Source of the DNA: Pseudozobellia thermophila
GTDB taxonomy: Bacteria; Bacteroidota; Bacteroidia; Flavobacteriales; Flavobacteriaceae
Assembly: GCF_900141855.1 (NCBI RefSeq)
Contig: NZ_FQYU01000002.1
Coordinates: 1,054,001 to 1,118,000, forward strand
Length of the DNA: 64,000 nucleotides
Direction: 5' to 3'
The notes under the pieces were generated by a model. It was not told the DNA's origin. It did not search any database and was given only the letters and a program-made list of their open reading frames with translations. This document shows, one piece after another, positions 27,464-37,116 of the stretch; position 1 is the first letter of the stretch; each line of letters starts with the position of its first letter. A program made the position numbers and the translations under genes.

Positions 27464-29548
27464 ATGAAAAAATTACTTTTTGCCTTATTGGCATTTCAGG
27501 TTATCTCGTGCACCGGGGAGAAAAAAGAGCCTTCTGTCGCTTCCTCGCACAGTTCTACAGAAACACTGGCCTTAAACCTCGATGAGGGAAAGGGAATCGT
27601 AAATTATTCCGACAGCCCCCATGTCGCCCTAAAATCAATAGACATAGGCGATTGCCGTTGGACCGAAGGTTTTTGGGCCGATAAGTGGAAAATTGCCGAA
27701 GAAACCATGGTTCCGCATATGGGCGAAATCCTCAAAGGGGATATCGGCCATGCCTATAACAATTTTAAAATAGCCGCAGGACTTAAGGAAGGCGAACACA
27801 AAGGTTTTTGGTGGCACGATGGAGATTTTTACAAATGGATGGAGGCCTCTACCTACATCTATGCCGTAAACAAGGATGAAAAAATTGCGGAAGAACTGGA
27901 CGAAATTATCTCGGTCATCGCACAGGCCCAATTAGAAAACGGCTACCTGTCTACGCCCATTATCATTAGGGATGATATTGAACCCTTTAGCAACCGAAGA
28001 TACCACGAATTGTACAACAGCGGACATTTGATGACCGCAGCCTGTATACACAATAGGGTAACCGGCAAAACCAATTTTCTCGATATTGCCATTAAGAATG
28101 CAGACTACCTTTACGACCTTTTCTCCCCCAAGCCAGAACATTTAAAACGCTTTGGTTTCAACCAAACCCAAATTATGGGACTGGTGGAATTGTACCGAAC
28201 CACTAAAGACAAGCGCTACCTAGAACTGGCCGAGCAATTTATTAACATGCGGGGTACGTACAAAATTGAGGATGACGAAACCACAAAAGGATATCCTATT
28301 GGCGATATGGTACAAGAACGGGTTCCGTTGAGGGAAGAGACCGAGGCCGTAGGCCATGCCGTACTCGCACTTTATTACTATGCGGGTGCTGCCGATGTGT
28401 ATGCCGAAACCGGCGAAAAGGCCCTAATCGATGCATTGGACAGGCTTTGGGAGAATGTAACGCATAAAAAAATGTACGTTACGGGGGCCGTGGGGCAAAC
28501 GCATTATGGCCGTTCGTCGAGGTTGGATAAGATAGAAGAAGGGTTTATAGACGAATATATGATGCCCAATTTAACCGCCTACAACGAAACCTGTGCCAAC
28601 ATTTGCAATTCTATGTTCAATTACAGGATGTTATCGTTGAGCGGCGATCCGAAACATGGCGACATCATGGAACTGGTACTGCACAACAGCGGTCTGTCAG
28701 GCATTAGTCTGGAAGGAACCCATTATTACTATTCCAACCCGTTGAGAAAAATCGACGGCGCCCTGGATTACGAAAAGATGAATGTCGAATTTCCTGAAAG
28801 ACAACCCTATCTAGAATGTTTTTGTTGTCCTCCAAACCTCGTCAGAACAATTGCCAAATCCCCTTCATGGGCCTATAGCAAGTCGCAAAACGGTATTGCG
28901 GTAAACCTCTATGGCGGCAATGAGCTAAATACCGAACTACTGGATGGCTCACCCTTAAAACTAAGGCAACAATCCAATTATCCATGGGACGGGGCAGTTA
29001 AAATCACCATTAATGAATGCAAGGAGGATGCCTTTGACCTCTTATTGCGCATTCCGCAGTGGGCCAAGGGCACTACCATCAAGGTCAATGGGGAAGCGGT
29101 CGAAAACGTAACGCCGGGCCAATTTGCAAAGATCAACAGAAAATGGTCCGCCGGGGATGTAATAGAAATGGATATGCCCATGGAAACAAAATTTATCGAA
29201 GGACACCCAAGAATAGAAGAAATACGCAATCAGGTAGCCCTTAAAAGAGGTCCGGTAGTGTATTGCATTGAATCGGCAGACTTGCCCAAAGGCACCGATA
29301 TCACAGATGTATACCTCTCCTCCGACCTGAAGTTCTCCCCAAGCTACAAGCCCGATTTTCTAGGCGGGGTAACCACACTCGACGGTGATATTCTGATTAG
29401 AAACGATAAAACCAATGGTATGTACAGCGTTGTGGAACAGCCCAAATTCACGACCTATTCCACACATTTGATCCCTTACTACGCTTGGAGCAATCGCGGG
29501 CAGGGTGAAATGAGCGTGTTTCTTCCCATTATTTGGAACAGACAATAA
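27464..29548 (+). CDS. Glycoside hydrolase family 127, probable exo-3,6-anhydro-D-galactosidase (lipoprotein)
   Basis: A 694-residue lipoprotein (lipobox VISC, Cys16) of family GH127 (DUF1680). The zinc-thiolate active site of the family is complete: Glu375 and Cys377 in NETCANIC, and Cys452, Cys454 and Cys455 in ECFCCPPNLVR. GH127 was first described as beta-L-arabinofuranosidase, but members in the carrageenan regulon of Zobellia release 3,6-anhydro-D-galactose from the non-reducing end of desulfated carrageenan oligosaccharides. Two flanking sulfatases and the downstream anhydrogalactose pathway support the second activity. No arabinose genes are nearby. The specificity is inferred from context. 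Confidence 0.82.
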   Translation: MKKLLFALLAFQVISCTGEKKEPSVASSHSSTETLALNLDEGKGIVNYSDSPHVALKSIDIGDCRWTEGFWADKWKIAEETMVPHMGEILKGDIGHAYNNFKIAAGLKEGEHKGFWWHDGDFYKWMEASTYIYAVNKDEKIAEELDEIISVIAQAQLENGYLSTPIIIRDDIEPFSNRRYHELYNSGHLMTAACIHNRVTGKTNFLDIAIKNADYLYDLFSPKPEHLKRFGFNQTQIMGLVELYRTTKDKRYLELAEQFINMRGTYKIEDDETTKGYPIGDMVQERVPLREETEAVGHAVLALYYYAGAADVYAETGEKALIDALDRLWENVTHKKMYVTGAVGQTHYGRSSRLDKIEEGFIDEYMMPNLTAYNETCANICNSMFNYRMLSLSGDPKHGDIMELVLHNSGLSGISLEGTHYYYSNPLRKIDGALDYEKMNVEFPERQPYLECFCCPPNLVRTIAKSPSWAYSKSQNGIAVNLYGGNELNTELLDGSPLKLRQQSNYPWDGAVKITINECKEDAFDLLLRIPQWAKGTTIKVNGEAVENVTPGQFAKINRKWSAGDVIEMDMPMETKFIEGHPRIEEIRNQVALKRGPVVYCIESADLPKGTDITDVYLSSDLKFSPSYKPDFLGGVTTLDGDILIRNDKTNGMYSVVEQPKFTTYSTHLIPYYAWSNRGQGEMSVFLPIIWNRQ

Positions 29549-29559
29549 AAAAGACGGTA

Positions 29560-31221
29560 ATGATGACAAAATTCATCCTCAAAAGCGTGTCCCTGGCCGT
29601 GGTATGTCTTTTGACCCACCTGGCCTGTAATGCCCAAAACGGTCTTGGGACCAAAAAAAACATGGGTAGACCCAACATTTTGTTTATTGCCATCGATGAT
29701 TTAAGACCCGAAATAGGAGCCTACGGTTCAGAGATCGCGATTACCCCCAATTTAGATACATTGGCAAGCGAGGGCATATTATTTGAACGGGCCTACTGCC
29801 AAGAAGCGATCTGCAGTCCATCGAGGGCAAGCTTAATGACGGGGGCCAGGCCAGAAACCATTGGGGTCATTGAGAATTACACATACTTTCGTGATATAAA
29901 TCCAGATATTGTTACGCTGCCGCAACACTTTTGGAACAACGGATATGAAACGGTGTACTGCGGCAAAATCTACCATGGAAAATTTACGGACGACGAAAAA
30001 TCGTGGAGCAGAAAGCCGGCAACGGAAAAGGTTCCTTTTGAAAAGCCCAATCTACCGGGAGGTTATGCCCTTGCAGAAAACCAAAGGATATTCAAGGACA
30101 ACCAAAAGGAAGTAAAGAAAAAGTATCCCAATATCGACCATTATGCCTTGGGAAGAGGGCCCGCCTTTGAATGTGCCGATGTAAGCGACCAGACCTATAT
30201 AGATGGCTACAACACCGATCTTGCGATAGCCACCATGAAAGATATGGTCGCAAATGGGGACAAACCTTTTTTTCTCGGCCTAGGTTTTAAGTTGCCCCAT
30301 TTGGATTGGAAAGCACCCAAAAAGTATTGGGACCTATACCATAGAGACCGCATTCCCTTAACAACCTACCCCGCCCCTCCAGTAGACGGAGCTTCAACGG
30401 GGCTCCATGCCTCCTTTGAACTTCGGGTAAGGCACGGGATTCCCAAAAGCGGGCCGATCGGCGACGAGCTTGCCAAAACCTTAAAACATGCCTATCTGGC
30501 ATCGGTCAGTTATGTCGATGCACAAATAGGACGGATGCTAACGGCCCTGGAAGAAGCAGGACTAAGGGAAAATACCATAATCGTCGTATGGAGCGACCAC
30601 GGGTGGCATTTGGGAGATATGGGAATTTGGGGCAAAGCCACAAACTACGAAGTGGCCACGCGTGTACCGCTTATAGTAAATTCACCTAACATTCCCCAAA
30701 AAAACAGAGGAACAAAATCAAATGCCTTGGTAGAGCTGGTAGACCTTTATCCCACCCTTTGCGACCTTGCCGGATTGCCCAAACCCGAACACCTCGAAGG
30801 GTTCAGCTTCTCACCACTCTTACATACCCCTGACCGGGAATGGAAAAAAGCGGTCTTTAGCCAATATCCGAACCCCGCACTCAGGGAGTGGGCCGCCAAC
30901 CCCTTGACCAAGGAAATGCGTGAAACCTATTTTGGGCCCCTCATCGATAGGGTAGAAAAACGCATTAAAGATCAAATGCATCAACAATGGGACCGGCAAA
31001 TGTTTGAAAACGACTTAATGGGGTATTCGATGCGAACCCAAAAATACCGCCTTGTTGCGTGGAAAAACAAGAATCAATTGTCCGACCCGCCCCTATTCAT
31101 CGAATTGTACGACCTTGAAAAGGATCCTACCGAAGTCCTGAATATTGCGAAAAAACATCCGCAATTGGTAAAAAAGTTGCTAAATCAATTAAATGCCGGT
31201 TGGCAACAAAGTCTACCCTAA
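29560..31221 (+). CDS. S1 family sulfatase, probably S1_7-like (iduronate-2-sulfatase type)
   Basis: A 553-residue exported sulfatase; the ATG at 29560 gives a signal peptide ending in CNAQN. It has RPNILFIAIDDLRPEIGAYG with calcium-binding Asp residues, FGly-forming Cys85 in ICSPSRASLMTG, and the later blocks YCGKIYHG and VWSDHGWHLGDMG. These are typical of the iduronate-2-sulfatase-like branch (S1_7), which in marine Bacteroidota includes carrageenan sulfatases. It overlaps nothing and lies 11 bases after the GH127 gene, so it is the third gene of that operon. The sulfate position it attacks cannot be told from sequence. Confidence 0.85.
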   Translation: MMTKFILKSVSLAVVCLLTHLACNAQNGLGTKKNMGRPNILFIAIDDLRPEIGAYGSEIAITPNLDTLASEGILFERAYCQEAICSPSRASLMTGARPETIGVIENYTYFRDINPDIVTLPQHFWNNGYETVYCGKIYHGKFTDDEKSWSRKPATEKVPFEKPNLPGGYALAENQRIFKDNQKEVKKKYPNIDHYALGRGPAFECADVSDQTYIDGYNTDLAIATMKDMVANGDKPFFLGLGFKLPHLDWKAPKKYWDLYHRDRIPLTTYPAPPVDGASTGLHASFELRVRHGIPKSGPIGDELAKTLKHAYLASVSYVDAQIGRMLTALEEAGLRENTIIVVWSDHGWHLGDMGIWGKATNYEVATRVPLIVNSPNIPQKNRGTKSNALVELVDLYPTLCDLAGLPKPEHLEGFSFSPLLHTPDREWKKAVFSQYPNPALREWAANPLTKEMRETYFGPLIDRVEKRIKDQMHQQWDRQMFENDLMGYSMRTQKYRLVAWKNKNQLSDPPLFIELYDLEKDPTEVLNIAKKHPQLVKKLLNQLNAGWQQSLP

Positions 31222-31282
31222 GAAAATTCTACCAGCTGTTTTTACCCCCTTCACAAGTTGATATACCCATTATTATCAAATA

Positions 31283-31348
31283 GGTTAAAATAATGTAATC
31301 AAAAGATAAAATCGACAAAAAAGACACCTCTTTTTTGTCATTCTTTTG
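31283..31348 (+). promoter_or_regulatory. susC promoter with AraC-type tandem operator
   Basis: Half-sites GGTTAAAAT (31283-31291) and AGATAAAAT (31304-31312) lie 21 bases apart. The -7 box TTCTTTTG (31341-31348) starts 58 bases after the first half-site. Between operator and -7 box lies a perfect 26-base palindrome with spacer (31314-31339). The 5' leader to the start codon is about 115 bases long. Confidence 0.75.
31314..31339. repeat. Perfect inverted repeat in the susC promoter
   Basis: Arms GACAAAAAAGA (31314-31324) and TCTTTTTTGTC (31329-31339) with a CACC loop. It fills the space between the second AraC half-site and the -7 box. It may be a second operator or a terminator for the sulfatase operon; the T run is inside the stem, which is unusual for a terminator. 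Confidence 0.75.
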
Positions 31349-31470
31349 CATAAGACCTCTAAAAATTAGAAATAACAAGGAAAGCACACAACGCTCCAAC
31401 TATCTAATGCTCAATGGTTTTTCAATGGAAAGGCCACATTGTAACTATTCTAACTTAACAATTCTAAACT

Positions 31471-34400
31471 ATGAAAAAAACCAGATTCAATAAAAATGAA
31501 GGATGCCTTCCCCTTTGTGGAAACAAATGGGTTTTAAGGTCTGTTCTTATTATGTTGGTCCACTTAACGGGAACGGCATATGCTGTTGAAAGGGACGAAA
31601 CAGATAAAAGAACGGTCCTGTGGCCTTCCCATGAAACAACCCGACCACAATCTGTAATTCGCGGGACGGTTAGTGACGAACTAGGTCCACTCGCTGGGGT
31701 CACCATAATTGTAAAAGGGACCACAAAAGGGACTACGACCGACTTTGACGGCAATTACAGTTTAGAGGTAGATGATGCGGATGCAGTGCTCGTATTCTCG
31801 TATATCGGATATGCAACCCAGGAGATTCCCGTCAAAAATGGCGACACGATTAATGTGGTCATGGTCGAGGACGCTTCCAAACTAGAGGAAGTGGTTGTAC
31901 TCGGATATACCACAAAAAAGAAAGGGGAACTAACCGGTTCCGTTAGCACGATCGATAGCAAATCGATAGAACAATCATCGAATAAAGACCTTGCCAAATC
32001 GTTGGCAGGAAGGGCGTCGGGGCTCATTATTAACGACCGTGGCGGCCTTCCGGGAGCCGGTAACGGTGCGGGCAATAATACCGATGATGACGCTACTACC
32101 ATTCTCATAAGGGGAAAATCTACCCTAAACAATAACTCTCCCCTAATTCTTATCGATGGAATTCAAGCAGGTTCGTTTTCCAATTTGTCGCCCCAAGACA
32201 TTGCATCGCTTACCGTTTTAAAAGATGGTGCCGCCGCTATTTATGGGTCTAGGGCTGCAAATGGGGTTATTTTGATAACCACCAAAAGGGGAGCATCAGG
32301 AAAACCAAAAATAAATTTTACGACATCCTACAACATATCCTCGTTCACAAGAGCCCCTAGTCTAATGAGTTCGGAACAATATGCCATTTACGAAAATGAA
32401 ATCGCCTCTAGGTACGGACTCGAACTCCCTTATTCACAGGAAGACATTCAGAATTATGCCGCCGGCACCGACCCCATCCAATTCCCGAATACCGACTGGG
32501 CCGCACTTACCTTTGCGAAATCCTCGCCCGAATCCAGAAACACAATTTCGATTTCCGGCGGCGGTGAAAGTGTAAAGTACTTTGTCAGCGGCGATGTTTT
32601 GAGTCAAGAAGGAATCTATAAATCAGGGTCTTTGGATTATAAGCAAAAACAAGTGCGCTCCAACCTTGACATCGACATTAGCGATGATATCAAATTAGGG
32701 GTCGATTTACTGGGAAGCTTTGGAAATAGGGAACAGCCGGGGGTAGACGACAGTTTTATCTATAAGCACATTTATACCAATTTACCTACCCAGGTTGGCC
32801 TTTATCCGAATGGCCTACCCGGTTTTGGAGGCGAGAACGGGGCCAACCCATTCATAATGTCCAGCAACCAATCGGGGTTTATCGATACCAAGAGTACGGA
32901 CCTAAGAGGAAAGTTCTCACTAGACATCAATTTAAACAAAATAGTAAATGGCCTAAGGTTTAAAGGGTTTGCCGGGGTTCGCAAAATGAACAACGATGAA
33001 AAATCGTGGTACACCCCTTGGACGTACTATACCTTTCAGGCAGGCACAAATGAATACATTCCCCAGACCGGATTCTCTCAACGGGGCAACGAACGCATAC
33101 TAAGGGAAAGTTTTTGGAAATACGATGAAGTACTTTTAAATGCCACATTACATTATTCTACCTCTCTTGGAGAGAACCACTCCCTCAGTTCCTTTGTCGG
33201 ATTGGAAAACTTAAACTCCGATACCCGGAACTTTTGGGCCGAAAAAAGAGGTTTCCCTACGCCCGACCACGCCGAACTTTTTGCCGGCAGCGACGAAGGA
33301 CAGCAATCGTACGGAATCTCCAGCGAAAGTGCAAGAATGGACTTCTTCGGTTCCTTATCCTATGACTTTAAAAAGAAATATTTTATCGACCTGACCCTTA
33401 GACACGACGGATCGAGCAATTTCGGACCGGGAAAACGATATGGAACTTTTCCAAGTGCTGCAGCCTCATGGGCCTTGGACCAAGAAAATTTCTTGGCCGG
33501 ATCAAACTGGATTTCTTCCCTGAAATTAAGGGCTTCGTGGTCTAAAATGGGAAATGACAGGATAGCCCCTTTTCAATACCTGACAAGGTATCAATACGGA
33601 GGAATCCCCAACACGCCCCAACCCAATTACTACATATTTGGAAGTCCGGGTGTGGCACTCAACGGGTATACCGCATCTACCGTTCCCAACCCCGATGTTA
33701 CATGGGAAACCGCCAAAATGCAAAACATCGGCTTAAGCTTTGGTTTCTTTGACGGAAAGTTATCGGGCGATTTCAACTACTTTCATCAAAAAAGGGAAAA
33801 CATCCTTGCAACAAGGGTAGCTGCCATTCCCGACTATGTTGGCTTGGAGCTGCCCGCCGAGAACTTTGGGGAGGTAAAAAATTACGGAGTGGAATTTGAA
33901 CTGGCCTGGAACCACAATCTAGGTGATTTCAATTACAATTTGGGCGCCAATTTTTCACAGGCCAAAAGTGAGGTTCTCTACCTAGCGGAGGCTGCCGATG
34001 TACCCGAGGCATTAAAAAGGGAAGGCAAGCCTATCGATTCTTATATCGTTTACCCCACCGACGGTATTTTCAGGGACCAGGCCGAAGTTGAATCGACACC
34101 GGTAAAATTGGATGGTACCGTTGAGGGCGAGCCCAAATATCTAGATACCAATGGAGATGGTACCATCAATGCAGATGACCGTATTAGGGTGGGATCATCA
34201 AACATCCCCGAAATACAATACGGTATTTTCGGAGGGTTTTCCTATAAAAACTTCGATTTTAACTTTTTACTTCAAGGCCAGGCAAAAGCGGAGACCTTGG
34301 TGTTCTTTGACCAAAACGGGGCAAAACCCGACTACGTTTTTAATCAGCGGTGGACTCCCAGCAACAGGGATTCGCGGTATCCTAGAGCCTTTGGTCTGGG

Positions 34401-34698
34401 AGACCCCTACAGCGGCAACCAAAGTGGTAACGCCGATAATTTTCAGGGAGCGGATTTTTGGCTGCACGATGCCTCCTTTGTTCGACTAAAAGAGGTCGAA
34501 TTGGCATATACTATTCCTGAGAAGGTAGTTGGCTTCGGCAATCTTAGGTTATTTCTTAGAGGATACAACCTACTTACCATGTTTTCCGACATCTATGACC
34601 TAGGGCTAGACCCCGAAGCTACCGGTTATAACAATTTTAGGGATGCCACTTATACCCCTTTAAAAACGTACACAGTTGGTTTAAATCTTAGTTTTTAA
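31471..34698 (+). CDS. SusC-like TonB-dependent outer membrane oligosaccharide transporter
   Basis: A 1075-residue SusC family protein. After the signal segment (about 1-40) come a carboxypeptidase-regulatory-like domain (about 60-145, SVIRGTVSDELGPLAGVTII), the TonB box region EEVVVLGYTTKKKGELTGSV, a plug domain (about 165-270, with SPLILIDGIQAG and YGSRAANGVILITTKRG) and a 22-strand barrel ending in YTVGLNLSF. It pairs with the SusD gene 18 bases downstream and would import oligosaccharides across the outer membrane with TonB energy. The AraC-type operator and context suggest carrageenan oligosaccharides. In the Zobellia galactanivorans carrageenan system the SusCD pair is, as I recall, encoded away from the main cluster; here it is inside it. 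Confidence 0.95.
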   Translation: MKKTRFNKNEGCLPLCGNKWVLRSVLIMLVHLTGTAYAVERDETDKRTVLWPSHETTRPQSVIRGTVSDELGPLAGVTIIVKGTTKGTTTDFDGNYSLEVDDADAVLVFSYIGYATQEIPVKNGDTINVVMVEDASKLEEVVVLGYTTKKKGELTGSVSTIDSKSIEQSSNKDLAKSLAGRASGLIINDRGGLPGAGNGAGNNTDDDATTILIRGKSTLNNNSPLILIDGIQAGSFSNLSPQDIASLTVLKDGAAAIYGSRAANGVILITTKRGASGKPKINFTTSYNISSFTRAPSLMSSEQYAIYENEIASRYGLELPYSQEDIQNYAAGTDPIQFPNTDWAALTFAKSSPESRNTISISGGGESVKYFVSGDVLSQEGIYKSGSLDYKQKQVRSNLDIDISDDIKLGVDLLGSFGNREQPGVDDSFIYKHIYTNLPTQVGLYPNGLPGFGGENGANPFIMSSNQSGFIDTKSTDLRGKFSLDINLNKIVNGLRFKGFAGVRKMNNDEKSWYTPWTYYTFQAGTNEYIPQTGFSQRGNERILRESFWKYDEVLLNATLHYSTSLGENHSLSSFVGLENLNSDTRNFWAEKRGFPTPDHAELFAGSDEGQQSYGISSESARMDFFGSLSYDFKKKYFIDLTLRHDGSSNFGPGKRYGTFPSAAASWALDQENFLAGSNWISSLKLRASWSKMGNDRIAPFQYLTRYQYGGIPNTPQPNYYIFGSPGVALNGYTASTVPNPDVTWETAKMQNIGLSFGFFDGKLSGDFNYFHQKRENILATRVAAIPDYVGLELPAENFGEVKNYGVEFELAWNHNLGDFNYNLGANFSQAKSEVLYLAEAADVPEALKREGKPIDSYIVYPTDGIFRDQAEVESTPVKLDGTVEGEPKYLDTNGDGTINADDRIRVGSSNIPEIQYGIFGGFSYKNFDFNFLLQGQAKAETLVFFDQNGAKPDYVFNQRWTPSNRDSRYPRAFGLGDPYSGNQSGNADNFQGADFWLHDASFVRLKEVELAYTIPEKVVGFGNLRLFLRGYNLLTMFSDIYDLGLDPEATGYNNFRDATYTPLKTYTVGLNLSF

Positions 34699-34716
34699 TC
34701 AAAAAAAGAAAGCATA

Positions 34717-36420
34717 ATGAAAAGTTTCAAATATTATTACCTGTTAGCCCTTGGCATATTTTTTATGTCCGCTGGCTGCGAAGATGCCCTTGAAATAGAA
34801 GCGTCAGATGCGTTTACCGAAGATTTTATCTATTCGAATCCCGACCAACTGGAGCGTTTGGTGTTTACCGCCTACAATAGTACGGAAAGCTGGGGAATCA
34901 ATAAATTCCAGTGGTGGTCGCGCAGATTCAATATAGAGGGAGCCTCTTTTGAGGCCAAATTCAATTTTAACGACCTAGACCTATTTAGGGTACGCGCCGG
35001 ATGGAACCCCAGCAATGTAGGGGTACTGGGCGACATATGGAGGAACTACTGGGATTACATCAGAGACATTACACTCTTCTTGGATGAAGTAGATGAAAGT
35101 GAGGCCATGCAAATGGACACCGAAAAGGTAACCGTTCTTAAGGCCGAAATGAAATTCCTAAGGGCCAACCTCTACAGTAAACTGATAAAATTTTATGGCG
35201 GGGTACCCATTATAGAGACCGCGGTCGGCCTAAATGATAATTTTGATATTCCCAGAAACAGCTATGAAGAATGTGTACAATTTATTGTCGCGGAATTGGA
35301 CGAGGCAGCAAGTGTGCTCCCTGAGACCAGGCCCGACAATGAATATGGCCGCGCGACCAAATTAGCAGCCCTAGCTGTCAAATCAAGAACCTTATTGTAT
35401 GCAGCCAGCAAGCTCCACGACCCCGGTACTGAGCCAAGCGGACCATTGTATGACTATTCCAACCCCAATAAATGGCAAGAGGCCGCGGACGCGGCCAAGG
35501 AATTGATCGATTTGGTAGGGGCGCGGGACCTCATCGAAGTGCAAGACGCAACCGAATATCAAAACCTTTTTCTGTCGCCCAACGAGGACATACTCTTCGC
35601 CCGGCCTTACGGAGCTACCTTCTATGATTTTGGAACGGATGTAAACTCTCTTTGGAACCAAACCCAAGCCCCCAGTGGATATGGAGGATGGGCCCTGTCG
35701 TCTCCCACCCATAACTTTGCATTGTTGTTCAACATGTCGGATGGAAGCTCTACGGACGGCCCCCTTTATGACGCAAACAACCCGAACGACAATAGGGAAA
35801 TGCGCTACTATGCCAACCTAAATTACAACGGGGCCCAGTTCAGGGGCCGTGATGTGCAATACTACTTGTCGGAAGATGTGGATGCTTTTCCACACGGACT
35901 CGATTCTCCCGAAGGTTTGGGCAACACCCTGCACTCATCCAAAACCGGGTACAATATTCGAAAATTTCAGGACGAATCAGTGGGACTTACGGATACCTCT
36001 CCAAATAGGCCCTTTATTCTATATCGATTGGCGGAAATCTACCTTAACTATGCCGAAGCGCAATACCATTTGGGCAACGAAGCGGTCGCCCGGGAATATG
36101 TAAACAAAATTACACGAAGAGCCCTATTACCCGAAATTACCTCTAGCGGGGAAGCATTATACGAAGCCATAAAAAGGGAAAGACGGATCGAATTGGCTTT
36201 TGAAGGTCACAATTTCTTTGACGAAAGACGTTGGATGAACGAAGAACATCTGGGCTTTGACGTCAAAGGACTTAAATGGACCAAAGAAATCGACGGTACT
36301 TTGAGCAATGAAGAGTATACTGTAGTAAACCGCCCTTGGTTTGACAGGCAGTACTATTTGCCCATTCCACAGTCTGAAATCGAAAAGGCTCCTTCCTTGG
36401 AACAAAATTATGGATATTAA
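34717..36420 (+). CDS. SusD-like surface glycan-binding lipoprotein
   Basis: A 567-residue SusD/RagB family lipoprotein (lipobox MSAGC, Cys21). It has the N-terminal SusD-like segment (about 20-220) and the RagB/SusD core, with conserved blocks RPFILYRLAEIYLNYAEAQY and IKRERRIELAFEGHNFFDER, and ends in PIPQSEIEKAPSLEQNYGY, the usual C-terminal pattern. It forms the lid over the SusC barrel and binds the incoming glycan. It is the last gene of the locus and is followed by a good terminator. Confidence 0.95.
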   Translation: MKSFKYYYLLALGIFFMSAGCEDALEIEASDAFTEDFIYSNPDQLERLVFTAYNSTESWGINKFQWWSRRFNIEGASFEAKFNFNDLDLFRVRAGWNPSNVGVLGDIWRNYWDYIRDITLFLDEVDESEAMQMDTEKVTVLKAEMKFLRANLYSKLIKFYGGVPIIETAVGLNDNFDIPRNSYEECVQFIVAELDEAASVLPETRPDNEYGRATKLAALAVKSRTLLYAASKLHDPGTEPSGPLYDYSNPNKWQEAADAAKELIDLVGARDLIEVQDATEYQNLFLSPNEDILFARPYGATFYDFGTDVNSLWNQTQAPSGYGGWALSSPTHNFALLFNMSDGSSTDGPLYDANNPNDNREMRYYANLNYNGAQFRGRDVQYYLSEDVDAFPHGLDSPEGLGNTLHSSKTGYNIRKFQDESVGLTDTSPNRPFILYRLAEIYLNYAEAQYHLGNEAVAREYVNKITRRALLPEITSSGEALYEAIKRERRIELAFEGHNFFDERRWMNEEHLGFDVKGLKWTKEIDGTLSNEEYTVVNRPWFDRQYYLPIPQSEIEKAPSLEQNYGY

Positions 36421-36442
36421 GTTGTAGTTAGTTTAATTAGTT

Positions 36443-36478
36443 AACCGAGCTCTCGAAAATTTTGGGACTCGGTTTTTT
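36443..36478 (+). terminator. Terminator after susD
   Basis: AACCGAG (36443-36449) pairs with CTCGGTT (36468-36474) around a loop of 18 bases, followed by a run of T to 36478. It ends the susCD transcript. Confidence 0.7.
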
Positions 36479-37116
36479 ACATCTTGAACGGAACAAAGGC
36501 ATGGCAATTCGATCTTTGCATTGATACTTGCATTTTATTTTTACGAAAGATCGACTGTTTTATACCAAATAATTAGGTCTACATTAATGCCAAAACGATT
36601 TTGTTGACCGATTTGTTGATGTAGTACCAATAAAGCAATAGTAAAACGCTTTACATCAATAGGACAAAAACAAAGCAAATCTTGGTCTTGGGCCGTTCTG
36701 ATTATAACTAAGGTACTCCCATGTCTAATTTATTTTATTTCACTGTATTAAATAAGAAACCTTAAGCGTAAGGCATAAGTATGCGACAGATTTGTCTTGG
36801 TTGATGTGATTTTATTCCAAAATTCCAAAGTACAGTGGGCAATGGGTTGTGTACCCATGCATAAAAATAGTCGGCACTCCCAAACAAGTGTTTTCGAAGT
36901 CTATATTTAACCTCAAGTAAACTTATAGTTGGATTTAAAGGTCGGCCATCCCTAAAAGCCCCTATGGCCATTGAGATATAAACCGTCATATCTCCAATCA
37001 GAGGAAATCCCGGTATTATAGGGCTTCTGGATTACGTCCAAATTAGTCCGGCTCACCTCTATCTCAAATATTTTACCATCCCGAAATAGGACTTCCATTC
37101 AATTGGACTACTATGA
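36479..37116. other. AT-rich region without an intact gene
   Basis: About 640 bases after the susD terminator. Short minus-strand reading frames (for example 36762-36989, and a second frame across 36960-37100 that reads LFRDGKIFEIEVSRTNLDVI) look like the debris of a decayed protein-coding gene, but I do not recognise the family. Base composition is clearly lower in G+C than in the sugar locus. No RNA gene or repeat was found. Confidence 0.4.
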
